DNA from: Clostridia bacterium
GTDB lineage: Bacteria; Bacillota; Clostridia; Oscillospirales; UBA644
DNA length: 39,563 bases
Direction: 5' to 3'
NCBI GenBank assembly: GCA_017623895.1
Contig: JAGAOB010000044.1
Location: forward strand, 1 to 39,563
Numbering within the stretch: position 1 is the stretch's first letter; each line of letters starts with the position of its first letter. The notes beneath the pieces are model-generated. The model had not been told where the DNA came from, ran no database searches, and worked only from the letters and a program-made list of their open reading frames with translations. Shown here piece after piece: positions 6,828 through 14,711 of this stretch. The position numbers and the translations under genes were made by a program.

Positions 6828-7949
6828 ATGTCTAAAAAAGGAGAAAACATTTACAAGCGCAAGGACGGAAGATGGGAAGCACGGTACATCAAAGGCTATC
6901 GCTCCGACAATCTTCCGCGATACGGGTACTGCTATGCACCGTCCTATCGGGAGGTGAAGCAAAAGGTCTGTGCAGCTCGAGCGGCAATGACCTCGGGGAA
7001 TTCCTCCCAAACGGTATTTAAGAAGCGTCGCTTTGCATATTATTGTGACGAGTGGCTTCAGTTGAACCGCGATCGGGTCAAGGAATCGACCTACGTAAAA
7101 TATTGCGGGATGGTGGAAAAGCACATCAAGCCTCGGCTGGGAGGATTTCTCGTGCAGGGGCTGTCCTCGGTGGTGATCGCACAATTCAGCCACGATCTTC
7201 TGTGCGAGGAGGAATTATCCCCCAAGACCGTAAAGGATCTTTTGACGGCTCTTCGCGCGATTCTGAATTATACGGGGAAGCACTTTCCCGAGCCGTTGCC
7301 CCCCATCGAGATCGTGCATCCCAAAATTCCTCGCAGAGAAATGAGGGTTCTGACCAAGGAGGAGCAACGACTCTTCGTCGGTTTTTTGCTCCACGACACG
7401 GACGAATATAAATTCGGCGTGTTACTGTCCTTGCTTACGGGAATGCGCATCGGTGAGATCTGTGCTCTGCAATGGAAGGACGTATCTCTTTCGGAAAAGA
7501 CCATCACCGTCCGATCTACGATGCAGCGGCTGCGGGACCTTGACGACGCAGGAGAAAACAAGACCAAGGTGATCATCAGTGAGCCGAAAAGCGAGACCTC
7601 CGCCCGAATCATCCCCCTGACGGAGCCTCTGACGGCGTTATGCCGTGCCCGTTGGTGCGAGGCTCCCGAAGCGTTTCTTTTGACGGGGAGCAGAGATCGG
7701 TATATCGAGCCTCGGATGATGCAATACAAAATGGAGCGCTTTACCGCCGAATGCGGCTTGGAGGGCGTCCACTTTCATACGTTGCGCCACACCTTTGCCA
7801 CGCGTTGCGTGGAGGTGGATTTTGAAATCAAATCCTTGAGCGAGATTCTAGGGCACTCCAGCCCCCGCATCACCCTGGAGCGCTACGTTCACTCCTCGAT
7901 GGAGCTGAAGCGGGACAATATGAACAAGCTTCCCGCTATCGGCTTTTAA
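6828..7949 (+). CDS. tyrosine-type site-specific recombinase (integrase)
   Basis: 373 aa; ATG at 6828 follows AAGGAGG. Residues about 1-55 form an arm-type DNA-binding domain of the kind found in Tn916-like integrases (IYKRKDGRWEARY). A SAM-like core-binding domain spans about 65-150, and the catalytic domain about 170-365. All catalytic residues are present: Arg207 (TGMRIGE), Lys254 (EPKSETS), His317-Arg320 (HTLRHTFA), His343 (LGHSS) and Tyr353 (LERYVH), so the enzyme should be active. No excisionase, relaxase or phage genes are nearby, so it is not part of a recognisable integrated element. It is enclosed by near-identical 22-23 bp sites, two direct on the left and one inverted on the right, which suggests a DNA-inversion system. 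Confidence 0.92.
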   Translation: MSKKGENIYKRKDGRWEARYIKGYRSDNLPRYGYCYAPSYREVKQKVCAARAAMTSGNSSQTVFKKRRFAYYCDEWLQLNRDRVKESTYVKYCGMVEKHIKPRLGGFLVQGLSSVVIAQFSHDLLCEEELSPKTVKDLLTALRAILNYTGKHFPEPLPPIEIVHPKIPRREMRVLTKEEQRLFVGFLLHDTDEYKFGVLLSLLTGMRIGEICALQWKDVSLSEKTITVRSTMQRLRDLDDAGENKTKVIISEPKSETSARIIPLTEPLTALCRARWCEAPEAFLLTGSRDRYIEPRMMQYKMERFTAECGLEGVHFHTLRHTFATRCVEVDFEIKSLSEILGHSSPRITLERYVHSSMELKRDNMNKLPAIGF

Positions 7950-8024
7950 TTTATCCGCCGTCAAAACCCTCCGTCTCCCGAGAGAAAAAGTCCTTATACC
8001 ACGGGAACGCTTCGCCTCGGGAAG

Positions 8025-8047
8025 CAGAGGGGTGAACTCTGCGAAAA
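8025..8047 (-). repeat. putative recombinase core site C (inverted)
   Basis: On the plus strand CAGAGGGGTGAACTCTG followed by CGAAAA. Its reverse complement matches site A at 22 of 23 bases, with an identical 7-bp centre. It lies 75 bp after the integrase stop, opposite in orientation to A and B. Confidence 0.7.
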
Positions 8048-8070
8048 TGTTGCATTTTTGATATTGCATT

Positions 8071-8128
8071 AAAAAAAGAAACCCCCGTCGAGGGTGCAGA
8101 AGGATTCTGCGTTCCCGACGGGGGTCTT
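8071..8128. terminator. hairpin terminator after the integrase, U-run on the minus side
   Basis: A 10-bp stem ACCCCCGTCG (8081-8090)/CGACGGGGGT (8116-8125) with an inner GCAGAA/TTCTGC hairpin. The plus side has only TCTTT, while the minus side has a long T-rich run (A7GAAA on plus, 8071-8080), so it should stop minus-strand transcription better than integrase transcripts. Confidence 0.6.
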
Positions 8129-8220
8129 TGCGTATTTCCGTTTTTGGGCGGTGCAAAAGGGCGTCGCGGAGGGTTGCAACAGGTGGAGACGGGGGAAAAG
8201 CGAAATTTTTATGAACTATC

Positions 8221-8249
8221 TTGACATTGCTCTTAAAATAAGGTATAAT
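8221..8249 (+). promoter_or_regulatory. sigma-A promoter of rpsF-ssb-rpsR
   Basis: TTGACA (8221-8226), 17 bp, TATAAT (8244-8249): both boxes match consensus exactly. Confidence 0.92.
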
Positions 8250-8255
8250 ACTTGG

Positions 8256-8347
8256 TACTGACGGAAAAAGTCCGTCGGTCAGTTTCCTTGCCCACGGGGA
8301 AGCCCCGTGAGCCTTACAGGCGCGCTTGCGCCGAGTCCATAAGGAGG
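8256..8347 (+). promoter_or_regulatory. structured rpsF leader, possible S6:S18 autoregulatory RNA
   Basis: Three hairpins lie between promoter and ribosome site: GACGGA/TCCGTC (8260-8276), CACGGGG/CCCCGTG (8293-8309) and GGCGC/GCGCC (8319-8332), the last followed by CCGAGTCC and then AAGGAGG. Many bacterial rpsF leaders bind the S6:S18 complex through a CCG-containing motif. The assignment here rests on position and a CCG after the third stem, and the fold is not proven. Confidence 0.4.
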
Positions 8348-8356
8348 TATGAAAGA

Positions 8357-8653
8357 ATGACTGCAAAGTACGAAACCGTATTTGCGCTCAGCGTCAAAAC
8401 CTACGCGGATGAAGAAGCCCTCAACGGCGTTGTGGAGAAATTCAAGAAATTGATGACCGACAACGGCGCCACCATCGACAACGTGGATGTTTGGGGAAAG
8501 AAGAGAATGGCTTACGCCGTAAATTACGAAACCGAAGCCTACTACGTTCTGATCAACTTCACCGCTGACGTTACGTTCCCCGCTGAGCTGGAACGGAATT
8601 ATCGCATTACCGATGGCGTGCTTCGTTCTCTCGTCGTGAGAACCGACAAGTAA
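8357..8653 (+). CDS. rpsF: 30S ribosomal protein S6
   Basis: 98 aa; ATG at 8357 behind AAGGAGG. The sequence opens AKYETVFALSVKTYADEEAL and contains VDVWGKKRMAYAVNYETEAYYVL, the central S6 signature. It ends with YRITDGVLRSLVVR, typical of the ferredoxin-like fold and of normal length for the family. S6 binds 16S rRNA together with S18, whose gene is the third of this operon. First gene of rpsF-ssb-rpsR, an arrangement conserved in Bacillota. Transcription runs toward oriC, head-on to the leftward fork, unlike the usual orientation of ribosomal protein genes. Confidence 0.97.
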   Translation: MTAKYETVFALSVKTYADEEALNGVVEKFKKLMTDNGATIDNVDVWGKKRMAYAVNYETEAYYVLINFTADVTFPAELERNYRITDGVLRSLVVRTDK

Positions 8654-8693
8654 GCACCGACAAAAAGACAATCCCGAAAGGAGCGATTCCCGC

Positions 8694-9152
8694 ATGAACA
8701 TTAACAAAGTGATCCTCATGGGCCGACTCACCGCAGACCCCGAACTGAAAACCTCTGCAAACAATGTCTCCATCGTGCAGTTCACCGTTGCCGTGAATCG
8801 CCGCTACGTCAGTAAGGATTCCAACGAACGTCAGGTCGACTTTATCGACTGCACCGCGTTCAACCGTAACGCCGACTTTTTGAGCAAATACTTCCGCAAA
8901 GGCTCCTCCATCATCGTCTTCGGAAACATCCAGGTCGATCAGTGGAAGGACAAGGAAGGCCACAATCGGCGTACCGTCCGTGTCATCGTTGACGAATTGC
9001 AGTTCGGCGAATCCAAGAACCGCGATTCCGGCTCCGCTTCTGCCGTTGCACCTGCAAGCGGTGACAGAGAAGGCTTCTCCAACGCATCCAACTCCGACTT
9101 TTTCTCCGACATCAAGGACGTTGACGGAAACGATGCAGAGCTGCCCTTCTGA
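8694..9152 (+). CDS. ssb: single-stranded DNA-binding protein
   Basis: 152 aa; ATG at 8694 behind AAAGGAG. The OB-fold spans about 1-105 with [35 protein letters not shown] and [22 protein letters not shown] disordered Ser/Ala/Asp linker leads to the acidic tip DAELPF, the hydrophobic-acidic tail that recruits replication and repair partners. It coats single strands at replication forks and during repair. Located between rpsF and rpsR as in other Bacillota, and likely expressed from the same promoter. Confidence 0.97.
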   Translation: MNINKVILMGRLTADPELKTSANNVSIVQFTVAVNRRYVSKDSNERQVDFIDCTAFNRNADFLSKYFRKGSSIIVFGNIQVDQWKDKEGHNRRTVRVIVDELQFGESKNRDSGSASAVAPASGDREGFSNASNSDFFSDIKDVDGNDAELPF

Positions 9153-9190
9153 TTGAAGCGATTTTGAATTTACGAAAGGAGAATTCCGTT

Positions 9191-9487
9191 ATGGAGAATA
9201 ATACCACTGCTCCCGTTCAGGCTCCCGCCGCTGCTCCTGCAGAACGCACCGAAAGAGCCCCTCGGGACTTCAAGAGAAAGCCCCGCAAGAAGGTTTGCCA
9301 ATTCTGCGCTGACCCCAATTGCACCATCGATTATAAAGACGTTGCAAAGCTTCGCAAGTTTATGAGCGAACGCGGCAAGATCCTGCCCCGTCGTGTTACT
9401 GCGACCTGCGCGTATCATCAGAGAGCTCTGACCGAGGCCATCAAGCGTGCCCGTCAGCTGGGACTTTTGCCCTACTCTGCAGACTAA
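9191..9487 (+). CDS. rpsR: 30S ribosomal protein S18, zinc-binding type
   Basis: 98 aa from the ATG at 9191, which follows AAAGGAG. An in-frame TTG upstream at 9164 precedes that site and is not the likely start. The S18 core is clear: [40 protein letters not shown] and [10 protein letters not shown]. Cys36, Cys39, Cys44 and Cys73 (with His76) form the metal site of the 'C+' S18 class. The first 30 residues are an Ala/Pro-rich extension, longer than the usual basic arm. S18 pairs with S6 on the 30S platform. The gene is closed by a strong terminator. Confidence 0.96.
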   Translation: MENNTTAPVQAPAAAPAERTERAPRDFKRKPRKKVCQFCADPNCTIDYKDVAKLRKFMSERGKILPRRVTATCAYHQRALTEAIKRARQLGLLPYSAD

Positions 9488-9499
9488 TCAAAAAAAATG

Positions 9500-9533
9500 T
9501 GAGGCATCCGAAAACGGATGCCTCATTTTTTTT
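9500..9533. terminator. bidirectional terminator between rpsR and the SulP gene
   Basis: An 11-bp perfect stem TGAGGCATCCG (9500-9510)/CGGATGCCTCA (9515-9525), AAAA loop, T8 on the plus side and A8 before the stem, so it serves the converging genes on both strands. Confidence 0.93.
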
Positions 9534-9565
9534 GCCAAAAGATCGGCCAATTTTTTTATTCCGAA

Positions 9566-10840
9566 TTACGCCTGGGACTTCTTAATTTTTCTGAAGAGGA
9601 GGGCGAGGATCAGCCCAACGACGATGGCGACCACCAGATCGAAGATCACCGTCAAAGCGAAGGTTACAAAAAGAATGACGATGTCCTTCCAATCCTTGCT
9701 CTTGCAGATCCCCACGAATTCCCGCCATTCGCTCATATTATAAGCAACCACGAACAGGATCGCCGCAATGGCAGGCATAGGGATCAGCGCCGCATAGGGC
9801 ATCAGGAAAAGAAGAACGAGAAGAAGAACGGTGGAATGAACCATTCCCGCAATGGGAGTGCTCCCTCCGTTTTTCACGTTGGCGGCAGTGCGGGCAATGG
9901 CACCCGTGGCGGGGATTCCGCCAAAGAAGACCGAGGCGATATTCCCAAGACCTTGGGCCACCAGCTCCGCGTTGGGATTGTGGGTATCCTTCACCATTTT
10001 GTCGGCGACCACGCAGGACAACAGGGATTCCACCCCTGCAAGCAGAGCGATGGTGATGGCGTCGGGGATCGCCGCCGCGATTTTATCGAAGCTGAAGCTG
10101 ATTCCCGAAAAATCTACCTTGGGAAGTCCTGCGGGGATGGTATACAGATCTCCGATGGTGTAAACGTTTTCTTGAAAGGTTGGCAAAACCGCCACCATCA
10201 AAGCCCCGACGATGACCGCAATCAGAGACGGGGGAACCCGTTTTTCAAGCTTGGGATACAAAATAAGAATGGCAAGGCAGATCGCTCCGACGATCAGCGC
10301 AGGGAGAGAAAAGGTGGAAAGAGAGGCAAAATTCGCCTCCATCTTTTCCAAGGTCTCCACGGGGCGAAGCCCGTCCGCATAGGTCAAGCCCAGAAAATCC
10401 TTGATCTGTCCCAAAAGAATGGTGATGGCGATCCCTCCCGTAAAGCCCACGGTGATGGGCTTGGGAACGTAACGGATCAACCCGCCCAATTTGCAAAGCC
10501 CCATCACCACCAGAAGAAGTCCCGCCAAAACCGTGGCAAGGAACAGTCCGTCCATCCCTTGGGTGGCAACGATTCCCGCAACGATGGTGGCAAACGCCGC
10601 CGTAGGTCCTGCAATCTGAACTCGGCTTCCACCCAAAAGAGAAACCACGAATCCCGCAGCGACGGCGGTGTAAATCCCGCAGGCAGGCTCCACGCCCGAC
10701 GCCAGCGCCAGGGCGATGGAGAGGGGCAGGGCGATGATGGCGACGATCAAGCCCGCCACCAGATCCTTCGCGAATTGAGCACCGTTATAGCCCTTCAGAG
10801 CCGTAAAAAGCTTTGGCTTTAAGTAAAATTCCTTTTTCAC
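9566..10840 (-). CDS. SulP family anion transporter without STAS domain
   Basis: Starts at GTG 10840 (about 424 aa), seven bases after GGGAG; the in-frame TTG at 10846 is too near that site. The sequence has about 11-14 membrane segments and SulP landmarks: AKDLVAGLIVAIIALPLSIALA at the start, GSRVQIAGPTAAF, KPITVGFTGGIAI and GGIPATGAIARTAANVKNG. It stops after the last membrane segment at RKIKKSQA, so the cytoplasmic STAS domain of typical members (total about 550-600 aa) is absent. The substrate may be sulfate, bicarbonate or another anion and cannot be told from sequence. It has its own promoter inside the end of cca. It converges on rpsR across a shared terminator. Confidence 0.9.
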   Translation of the reverse strand: MKKEFYLKPKLFTALKGYNGAQFAKDLVAGLIVAIIALPLSIALALASGVEPACGIYTAVAAGFVVSLLGGSRVQIAGPTAAFATIVAGIVATQGMDGLFLATVLAGLLLVVMGLCKLGGLIRYVPKPITVGFTGGIAITILLGQIKDFLGLTYADGLRPVETLEKMEANFASLSTFSLPALIVGAICLAILILYPKLEKRVPPSLIAVIVGALMVAVLPTFQENVYTIGDLYTIPAGLPKVDFSGISFSFDKIAAAIPDAITIALLAGVESLLSCVVADKMVKDTHNPNAELVAQGLGNIASVFFGGIPATGAIARTAANVKNGGSTPIAGMVHSTVLLLVLLFLMPYAALIPMPAIAAILFVVAYNMSEWREFVGICKSKDWKDIVILFVTFALTVIFDLVVAIVVGLILALLFRKIKKSQA

Positions 10841-10867
10841 AACCAATCTCCCATTTACAGAATAAGG

Positions 10868-10891
10868 GGTGCAAGCCCACGCTTACACCCG
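10868..10891 (-). promoter_or_regulatory. leader hairpin upstream of the SulP gene
   Basis: On the minus strand GGGTGTAAGC-GTGG-GCTTGCACCC is a 10-bp stem (one U-G pair) located 28-51 nt before the GTG start, in the 5' leader of the transporter and just beyond the cca stop. Followed by CTTATTCT, too U-poor for a strong terminator; it may serve cca termination or attenuation. Confidence 0.4.
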
Positions 10892-10902
10892 AAAACCAAT
10901 CT

Positions 10903-10931
10903 ATTATACACCTTTTGTCAAAATTTGTCAA
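10903..10931 (-). promoter_or_regulatory. promoter of the SulP transporter gene
   Basis: On the minus strand TTGACA (10931-10926), 17 bp, TATAAT (10908-10903), both consensus, overlapping the last codons of cca. Confidence 0.85.
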
Positions 10932-12258
10932 GAGAAAAACCGCGATTATTTTTGAAAAAACAAAGAAGTTCGTCTTTTTGGTTGGAGCATTTGCCGTCCA
11001 ACACGGCGTCCAGCAGAAATTCCAGGCCGTCTCCGATCTGACGCCCCTGCAGGCCCAGCGCCATCAGGTCTCTACCGTCCACCGCCAGATCCTTCAGGGA
11101 AAAGCATTGCTTTTCGGCGAGAATCCGATTTGCAATCTGCTCCAGGACATCGTACGTCTTCTGCCGTCCGCGAAATTCGGGGGCTTGCGCCAGATTGTCT
11201 CCCCGCATCAGGGTCAGAAGATCGAAAAAGCTCCGAGATCCCAGCTTGTTCAGCTTACGGCGCACCGCCGTTTCGGTGGGCTCGATGGGGGTATCGTGAT
11301 GCTTGATGAGGGTCACCACGGCGATGCGATCCTCGTTGGAAAGGCGAAGACGACGCAGAATTTCATCGGCTATTTCCGCGGAACGGGAGGGATGGCCGTA
11401 AAAATGTCCCACACCGTTTTCGTCCAAGGAAAAGCACGGGGGCTTTGCAATATCGTGAAGCAACGCCGCCAACCGAAGCCGCGGTTGGGGAGGAACTGCC
11501 TCAACAACGTGAAGGGAATGCTCGTATACGTTATAAATATGATGATAATTTCGCTGATCGAATCCTACGCAGGGCAAAATTTCGGGCAAAAATACTCCGA
11601 TGACCTCCCAATAGGCAGACAGTACGTCGAAGACGCAAGGGCCGCACAGCAAGCGCAGAAATTCCTCCCGAATCCGCTCGGCGGAAACCACGTTGAGGCG
11701 ATCCTTGAGCTTGCGCAGTGCCCGCTCGGTGGATCGTTCCAAGGAAAACCCCAAAACCGAGGCAAAGCGGAGCCCCCGCAGGATCCGAAGTCCGTCCTCG
11801 GTAAACCGCCGTTCGGGATCGCCCACGCACCGAAGCACGCCGTTGTGTAGATCCTCGGCCCCGCAAAAGGGGTCTACTACGCCCGTGTCGGGAGCCCACG
11901 CCATTGCGTTGACGGTGAAATCCCGCCGCGCCAGATCCTCCTGTAAGCAACGGGTAAAGCAGACATCGTCGGGATGCCGTCCGTCGCCGTAATCTCCGTC
12001 TACCCGATAGGTGGTCACCTCAACGGGAAGCCCCTCCCAAAGAACAGTAACGGTGCCTTGCTTCAGCCCCGTCTCGATCACGGGAAGGTCGGAAAAGACG
12101 TTCAACGTCTCCGTCGGCAGGGCAGAGGTGGTAACATCGTAATCGTGGGGAGCAACATTACGCAAACAATCCCTCACACAGCCTCCTACGAGAAAAGCCT
12201 CGTGCCCTGCACCTTTTAAGCGGTTTAACACACCAATTGCTCTCGGATCAAATTCCAC
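10918..12258 (-). CDS. cca: CCA tRNA nucleotidyltransferase, class II with HD domain
   Basis: 446 aa; GTG start at 12258 behind AAAGGTG. The N-terminal nucleotidyltransferase domain shows GGCVRD, the metal-binding HDYDVTTSA pair, RRDFTVNAMA and the template motif RFTEDGLRILRGLRFASV. An HD domain follows (YEHSLHVVEAV, LAALLHDIAKP, GHFYGHPSRSAEIADEIL), as in longer bacterial members with phosphohydrolase activity. The enzyme builds or repairs the 3'-CCA of tRNAs. The gene lies downstream of serS on the same strand with 154 bp between, where a hairpin but no U-run is seen, so partial cotranscription is possible. Confidence 0.95.
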   Translation of the reverse strand: MEFDPRAIGVLNRLKGAGHEAFLVGGCVRDCLRNVAPHDYDVTTSALPTETLNVFSDLPVIETGLKQGTVTVLWEGLPVEVTTYRVDGDYGDGRHPDDVCFTRCLQEDLARRDFTVNAMAWAPDTGVVDPFCGAEDLHNGVLRCVGDPERRFTEDGLRILRGLRFASVLGFSLERSTERALRKLKDRLNVVSAERIREEFLRLLCGPCVFDVLSAYWEVIGVFLPEILPCVGFDQRNYHHIYNVYEHSLHVVEAVPPQPRLRLAALLHDIAKPPCFSLDENGVGHFYGHPSRSAEIADEILRRLRLSNEDRIAVVTLIKHHDTPIEPTETAVRRKLNKLGSRSFFDLLTLMRGDNLAQAPEFRGRQKTYDVLEQIANRILAEKQCFSLKDLAVDGRDLMALGLQGRQIGDGLEFLLDAVLDGKCSNQKDELLCFFKNNRGFSLDKF

Positions 12259-12279
12259 AAAATCACACCTTTACAAAGA

Positions 12280-12317
12280 GAACGAAAAGGGAGTATCTCC
12301 ATTGAAATACTCCTTTC
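12280..12317. terminator. hairpin between serS and cca, weak terminator
   Basis: GAACGAAAAGGGAGTAT (12280-12296) can pair with ATACTCCTTTCGTTC with a two-base bulge. There is no proper U-run on the minus strand (CTCTTT only). It may terminate serS transcripts weakly. Confidence 0.4.
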
Positions 12318-12412
12318 GTTCTTATTCACCTTCCCCGCGAAAGCCGAGGGAGGCGGACACCGCTTCTCGTCCGATTTTCCCGACAAAACGCGTACGTTCT
12401 TGTTCTGTTGCT

Positions 12413-13699
12413 TTATTTCCGCTCCAGCTTGTCTTTTCCGCCCATATAAGGTCTCAGGACCTCAGGGATGGTGACGGTGCCGTCGGCCTGCAGATGGTTC
12501 TCCAGGAAGGCGATCAGCATACGGGGAGGAGCAACGACGGTATTGTTCAGGGTGTGGGCCAAATACTTTTTGCCGTCCTCGCCGTTGACCCGAATCTTCA
12601 GCCGACGGGCCTGAGCGTCACCCAAATTGGAGCAGGAGCCGACCTCGAAATATTTCTTCTGACGGGGAGACCAAGCCTCTACGTCAATGGATTTCACCTT
12701 CAGATCCGCAAGATCTCCCGAGCAGCACTCCAGCGTACGGACGGGAATTTCCAAGGAACGGAACAGATCTACGGTATTCTGCCACAGCTTTTCAAACCAC
12801 ATCGGAGAATCCTCGGGCTTGCAGATGACGATCATTTCCTGCTTTTCAAACTGATGAATCCGATAAACGCCCCTCTCCTCGATACCGTGAGCGCCCTTTT
12901 CCTTGCGGAAGCAGGGAGAATAGCTGGTCAGAGTCTGGGGAAGGGTGGCTTCGGGAAGGATCTGATCGATAAATTTCCCGATCATCGAATGCTCGCTGGT
13001 TCCGATCAAATACAAGTCTTCACCCTCGATCTTGTACATCATCGCTTCCATTTCCGCAAAGGACATAACGCCCGTCACCACGTCGGAACGGATCATAAAG
13101 GGGGGAACGCAATAGGTGAAGCCCCGATCGATCATAAAGTCTCGGGCGTACGAAATGACGGCGGAATGAAGACGGGCGATATCTCCCATCAAATAATAGA
13201 AGCCGTTCCCCGCCACGCGACGGGCAGCGTCCAGGTCGATTCCCTGAAACATTTCCATAATTTCCGTGTGATAGGGAATCTCTAAATCCGGAACGACGGG
13301 ATCGCCGTACCGCTGAACCTCCACGTTTTCGCTGTCGTCCTTGCCGATGGGCACGGTGGGATCAATGATTTGGGGAATGACCATCATTTTCTTGGTCAAT
13401 TCCTCGTTGACGACGGTCTCCCGCTTGGACAGCTCGTCGATTTTCGCACCGTCGTTGGCGACCTCCGCCTTCACCTGCTCGGCCTCGTCCTTTTTGCCCT
13501 GTCCCATCAACATTCCGATCTGCTTGGAGATCTTGTTCCGCTTTGCCCGCAGAACCTCAACCTCCTGCTTGATCTCCCGCAATTCCTTGTCCAGCGCGAT
13601 GACCTCGTCTACCAGCGCCAACTTCCCGTCCTGAAACTTTTTGCGAATGTTTTCCTTGACGATTTCGGGATTTTCCCGTACAAATTTAATATCCAACAT
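12413..13699 (-). CDS. serS: serine--tRNA ligase
   Basis: 428 aa; ATG at 13699. The N-terminal coiled-coil arm (about 30-100, KELREIKQEVEVLRAKRNKI) grips the tRNA-Ser long arm. Class II motifs follow: motif 1 near GNGFYYLMGDIARLHSAVI, motif 2 FRKEKGAHGIEERGVYRIHQ, and motif 3 LNNTVVAPPRMLIAFLENH with the conserved Arg. Motif 3 departs from the usual bacterial LNGSG...GRT form and is nearer the N-S/N-T type of archaeal and eukaryotic enzymes; EVGSCSNLGDAQARRLKIRV upstream is also distinctive. It charges tRNA-Ser with serine. It starts only 5 bp after the parB stop, so it is cotranscribed with parAB. Confidence 0.95.
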   Translation of the reverse strand: MLDIKFVRENPEIVKENIRKKFQDGKLALVDEVIALDKELREIKQEVEVLRAKRNKISKQIGMLMGQGKKDEAEQVKAEVANDGAKIDELSKRETVVNEELTKKMMVIPQIIDPTVPIGKDDSENVEVQRYGDPVVPDLEIPYHTEIMEMFQGIDLDAARRVAGNGFYYLMGDIARLHSAVISYARDFMIDRGFTYCVPPFMIRSDVVTGVMSFAEMEAMMYKIEGEDLYLIGTSEHSMIGKFIDQILPEATLPQTLTSYSPCFRKEKGAHGIEERGVYRIHQFEKQEMIVICKPEDSPMWFEKLWQNTVDLFRSLEIPVRTLECCSGDLADLKVKSIDVEAWSPRQKKYFEVGSCSNLGDAQARRLKIRVNGEDGKKYLAHTLNNTVVAPPRMLIAFLENHLQADGTVTIPEVLRPYMGGKDKLERK

Positions 13700-13704
13700 A
13701 ACGA

Positions 13705-14577
13705 TTATTCTCCTTCTTCGGGGATGAGGCGAGCGATCAGATCGTTCAGGTCATCCGTATTATAAAATTCCAATTCTACCTTGCCCTTTGCCTTTCCCTT
13801 CGGGGCGGAAATTTTTACCTTGCGCCCAAAGGAACGGGTCATCGCGTGCTCCAGCTCGGAAAGATACACGTCCTTCTTTTTGACGGGACGAGGGGTCTTT
13901 TTTCCGAGACGGGAACGCACCAAGGCTTCGGTTTCCCGTACGGACAGATTCTTGTCCGCCACCTCTTTTGCCACCCGACAGACCTCGTCGGCAGACAGCG
14001 CATCGCAGAGGGGAAGCAGGGCGCGGGCGTGTCCCGAGGAAAGGGATCCGTTCAAAACCAACGTCAGAACCGATTCGGGCAATGCCAGGATTCGCAAGGC
14101 ATTCGCCACTGCGGGGCGGGATTTTCCAACCTTTGCGGCGACCTGCTCTTGCGTCATAGAGTAGACGGTCATCAGCTCTCGATAGCCCTCTGCCTCCTCC
14201 ACGACGTTCAGGTCCTCCCGTTGAAGGTTTTCGATCAATCCCAGCTCCAACGCGGCGCGGTCATCCTCCTCTCGCACCACCACGGGGATCTCCTGCAGAC
14301 CCGCCATACGGCAAGCGCGCCAACGGCGTTCTCCCGAAATGATCTGATACCGACCGCCCTCCGCGGCGCGGACCACCCAGGGCTGCAGCAATCCGTTGAC
14401 GGCAATGGAATCCGCAAGGACCTGCAACGCTTCCTTATCAAAATATTTGCGAGGCTGCTTTCGATTGGGCTCCACCGATTGGAGGGAAACGGTGCGAATC
14501 GGTCCCTCGGTCAGAACGTCGTCGGTGGCATTGTCAAACAGCAATGCGTCCAACCCTTTTCCTAATCCCTTTTTCAT
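13705..14577 (-). CDS. parB: chromosome partitioning protein ParB/Spo0J
   Basis: 290 aa from the ATG at 14577, which is correctly spaced from GAAAGGA; the ATG at 14583 is too close to it. N-terminal KKGLGKGLDALL is the ParA-stimulating peptide. The ParB/CTPase domain shows PRKYFDKEALQVLADSI, ISGERRWRACRMAGL (box with GERR) and IENLQREDLNVVEEA. The helix-turn-helix YSMTQEQVAAKVGKSRPAVANAL binds parS. The C-terminus dimerises. ParB loads at parS, spreads by CTP-driven sliding, and recruits SMC to organise the origin. A perfect parS lies 16 bp upstream of its start and another upstream of parA. Confidence 0.96.
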   Translation of the reverse strand: MKKGLGKGLDALLFDNATDDVLTEGPIRTVSLQSVEPNRKQPRKYFDKEALQVLADSIAVNGLLQPWVVRAAEGGRYQIISGERRWRACRMAGLQEIPVVVREEDDRAALELGLIENLQREDLNVVEEAEGYRELMTVYSMTQEQVAAKVGKSRPAVANALRILALPESVLTLVLNGSLSSGHARALLPLCDALSADEVCRVAKEVADKNLSVRETEALVRSRLGKKTPRPVKKKDVYLSELEHAMTRSFGRKVKISAPKGKAKGKVELEFYNTDDLNDLIARLIPEEGE

Positions 14578-14592
14578 CGCCATATCCTTTCG

Positions 14593-14608
14593 TGTTTCAC
14601 GTGAAACA
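14593..14608. promoter_or_regulatory. parS site 1
   Basis: TGTTTCACGTGAAACA, exact match to the conserved 16-bp ParB-binding palindrome, just upstream of the parB ribosome site. Confidence 0.97.
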
Positions 14609-14690
14609 ATCTGATTTTTCGTTGTGTTTTCAAGGCTTACAGCCCGCGGAACACCGTGGGGGCTCGGGCCTTGCGCGTTTTATCGTCCGC

Positions 14691-14704
14691 GCGCAACGTT
14701 GCGC
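14691..14704. repeat. 14-bp GC-rich palindrome between parA and parB
   Basis: GCGCAACGTTGCGC is self-complementary and lies in the 100-bp gap after the parA stop. Function unknown; possibly an mRNA hairpin or protein site. Confidence 0.4.
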
Positions 14705-14711
14705 CTTCAAT

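Noticed and set aside
6486-8047. Integrated prophage or conjugative element with att sites
   Set aside because: Apart from the integrase there is no phage, relaxase, excisionase or cargo gene, and the outer repeats are inverted, not direct as expected for attL/attR.
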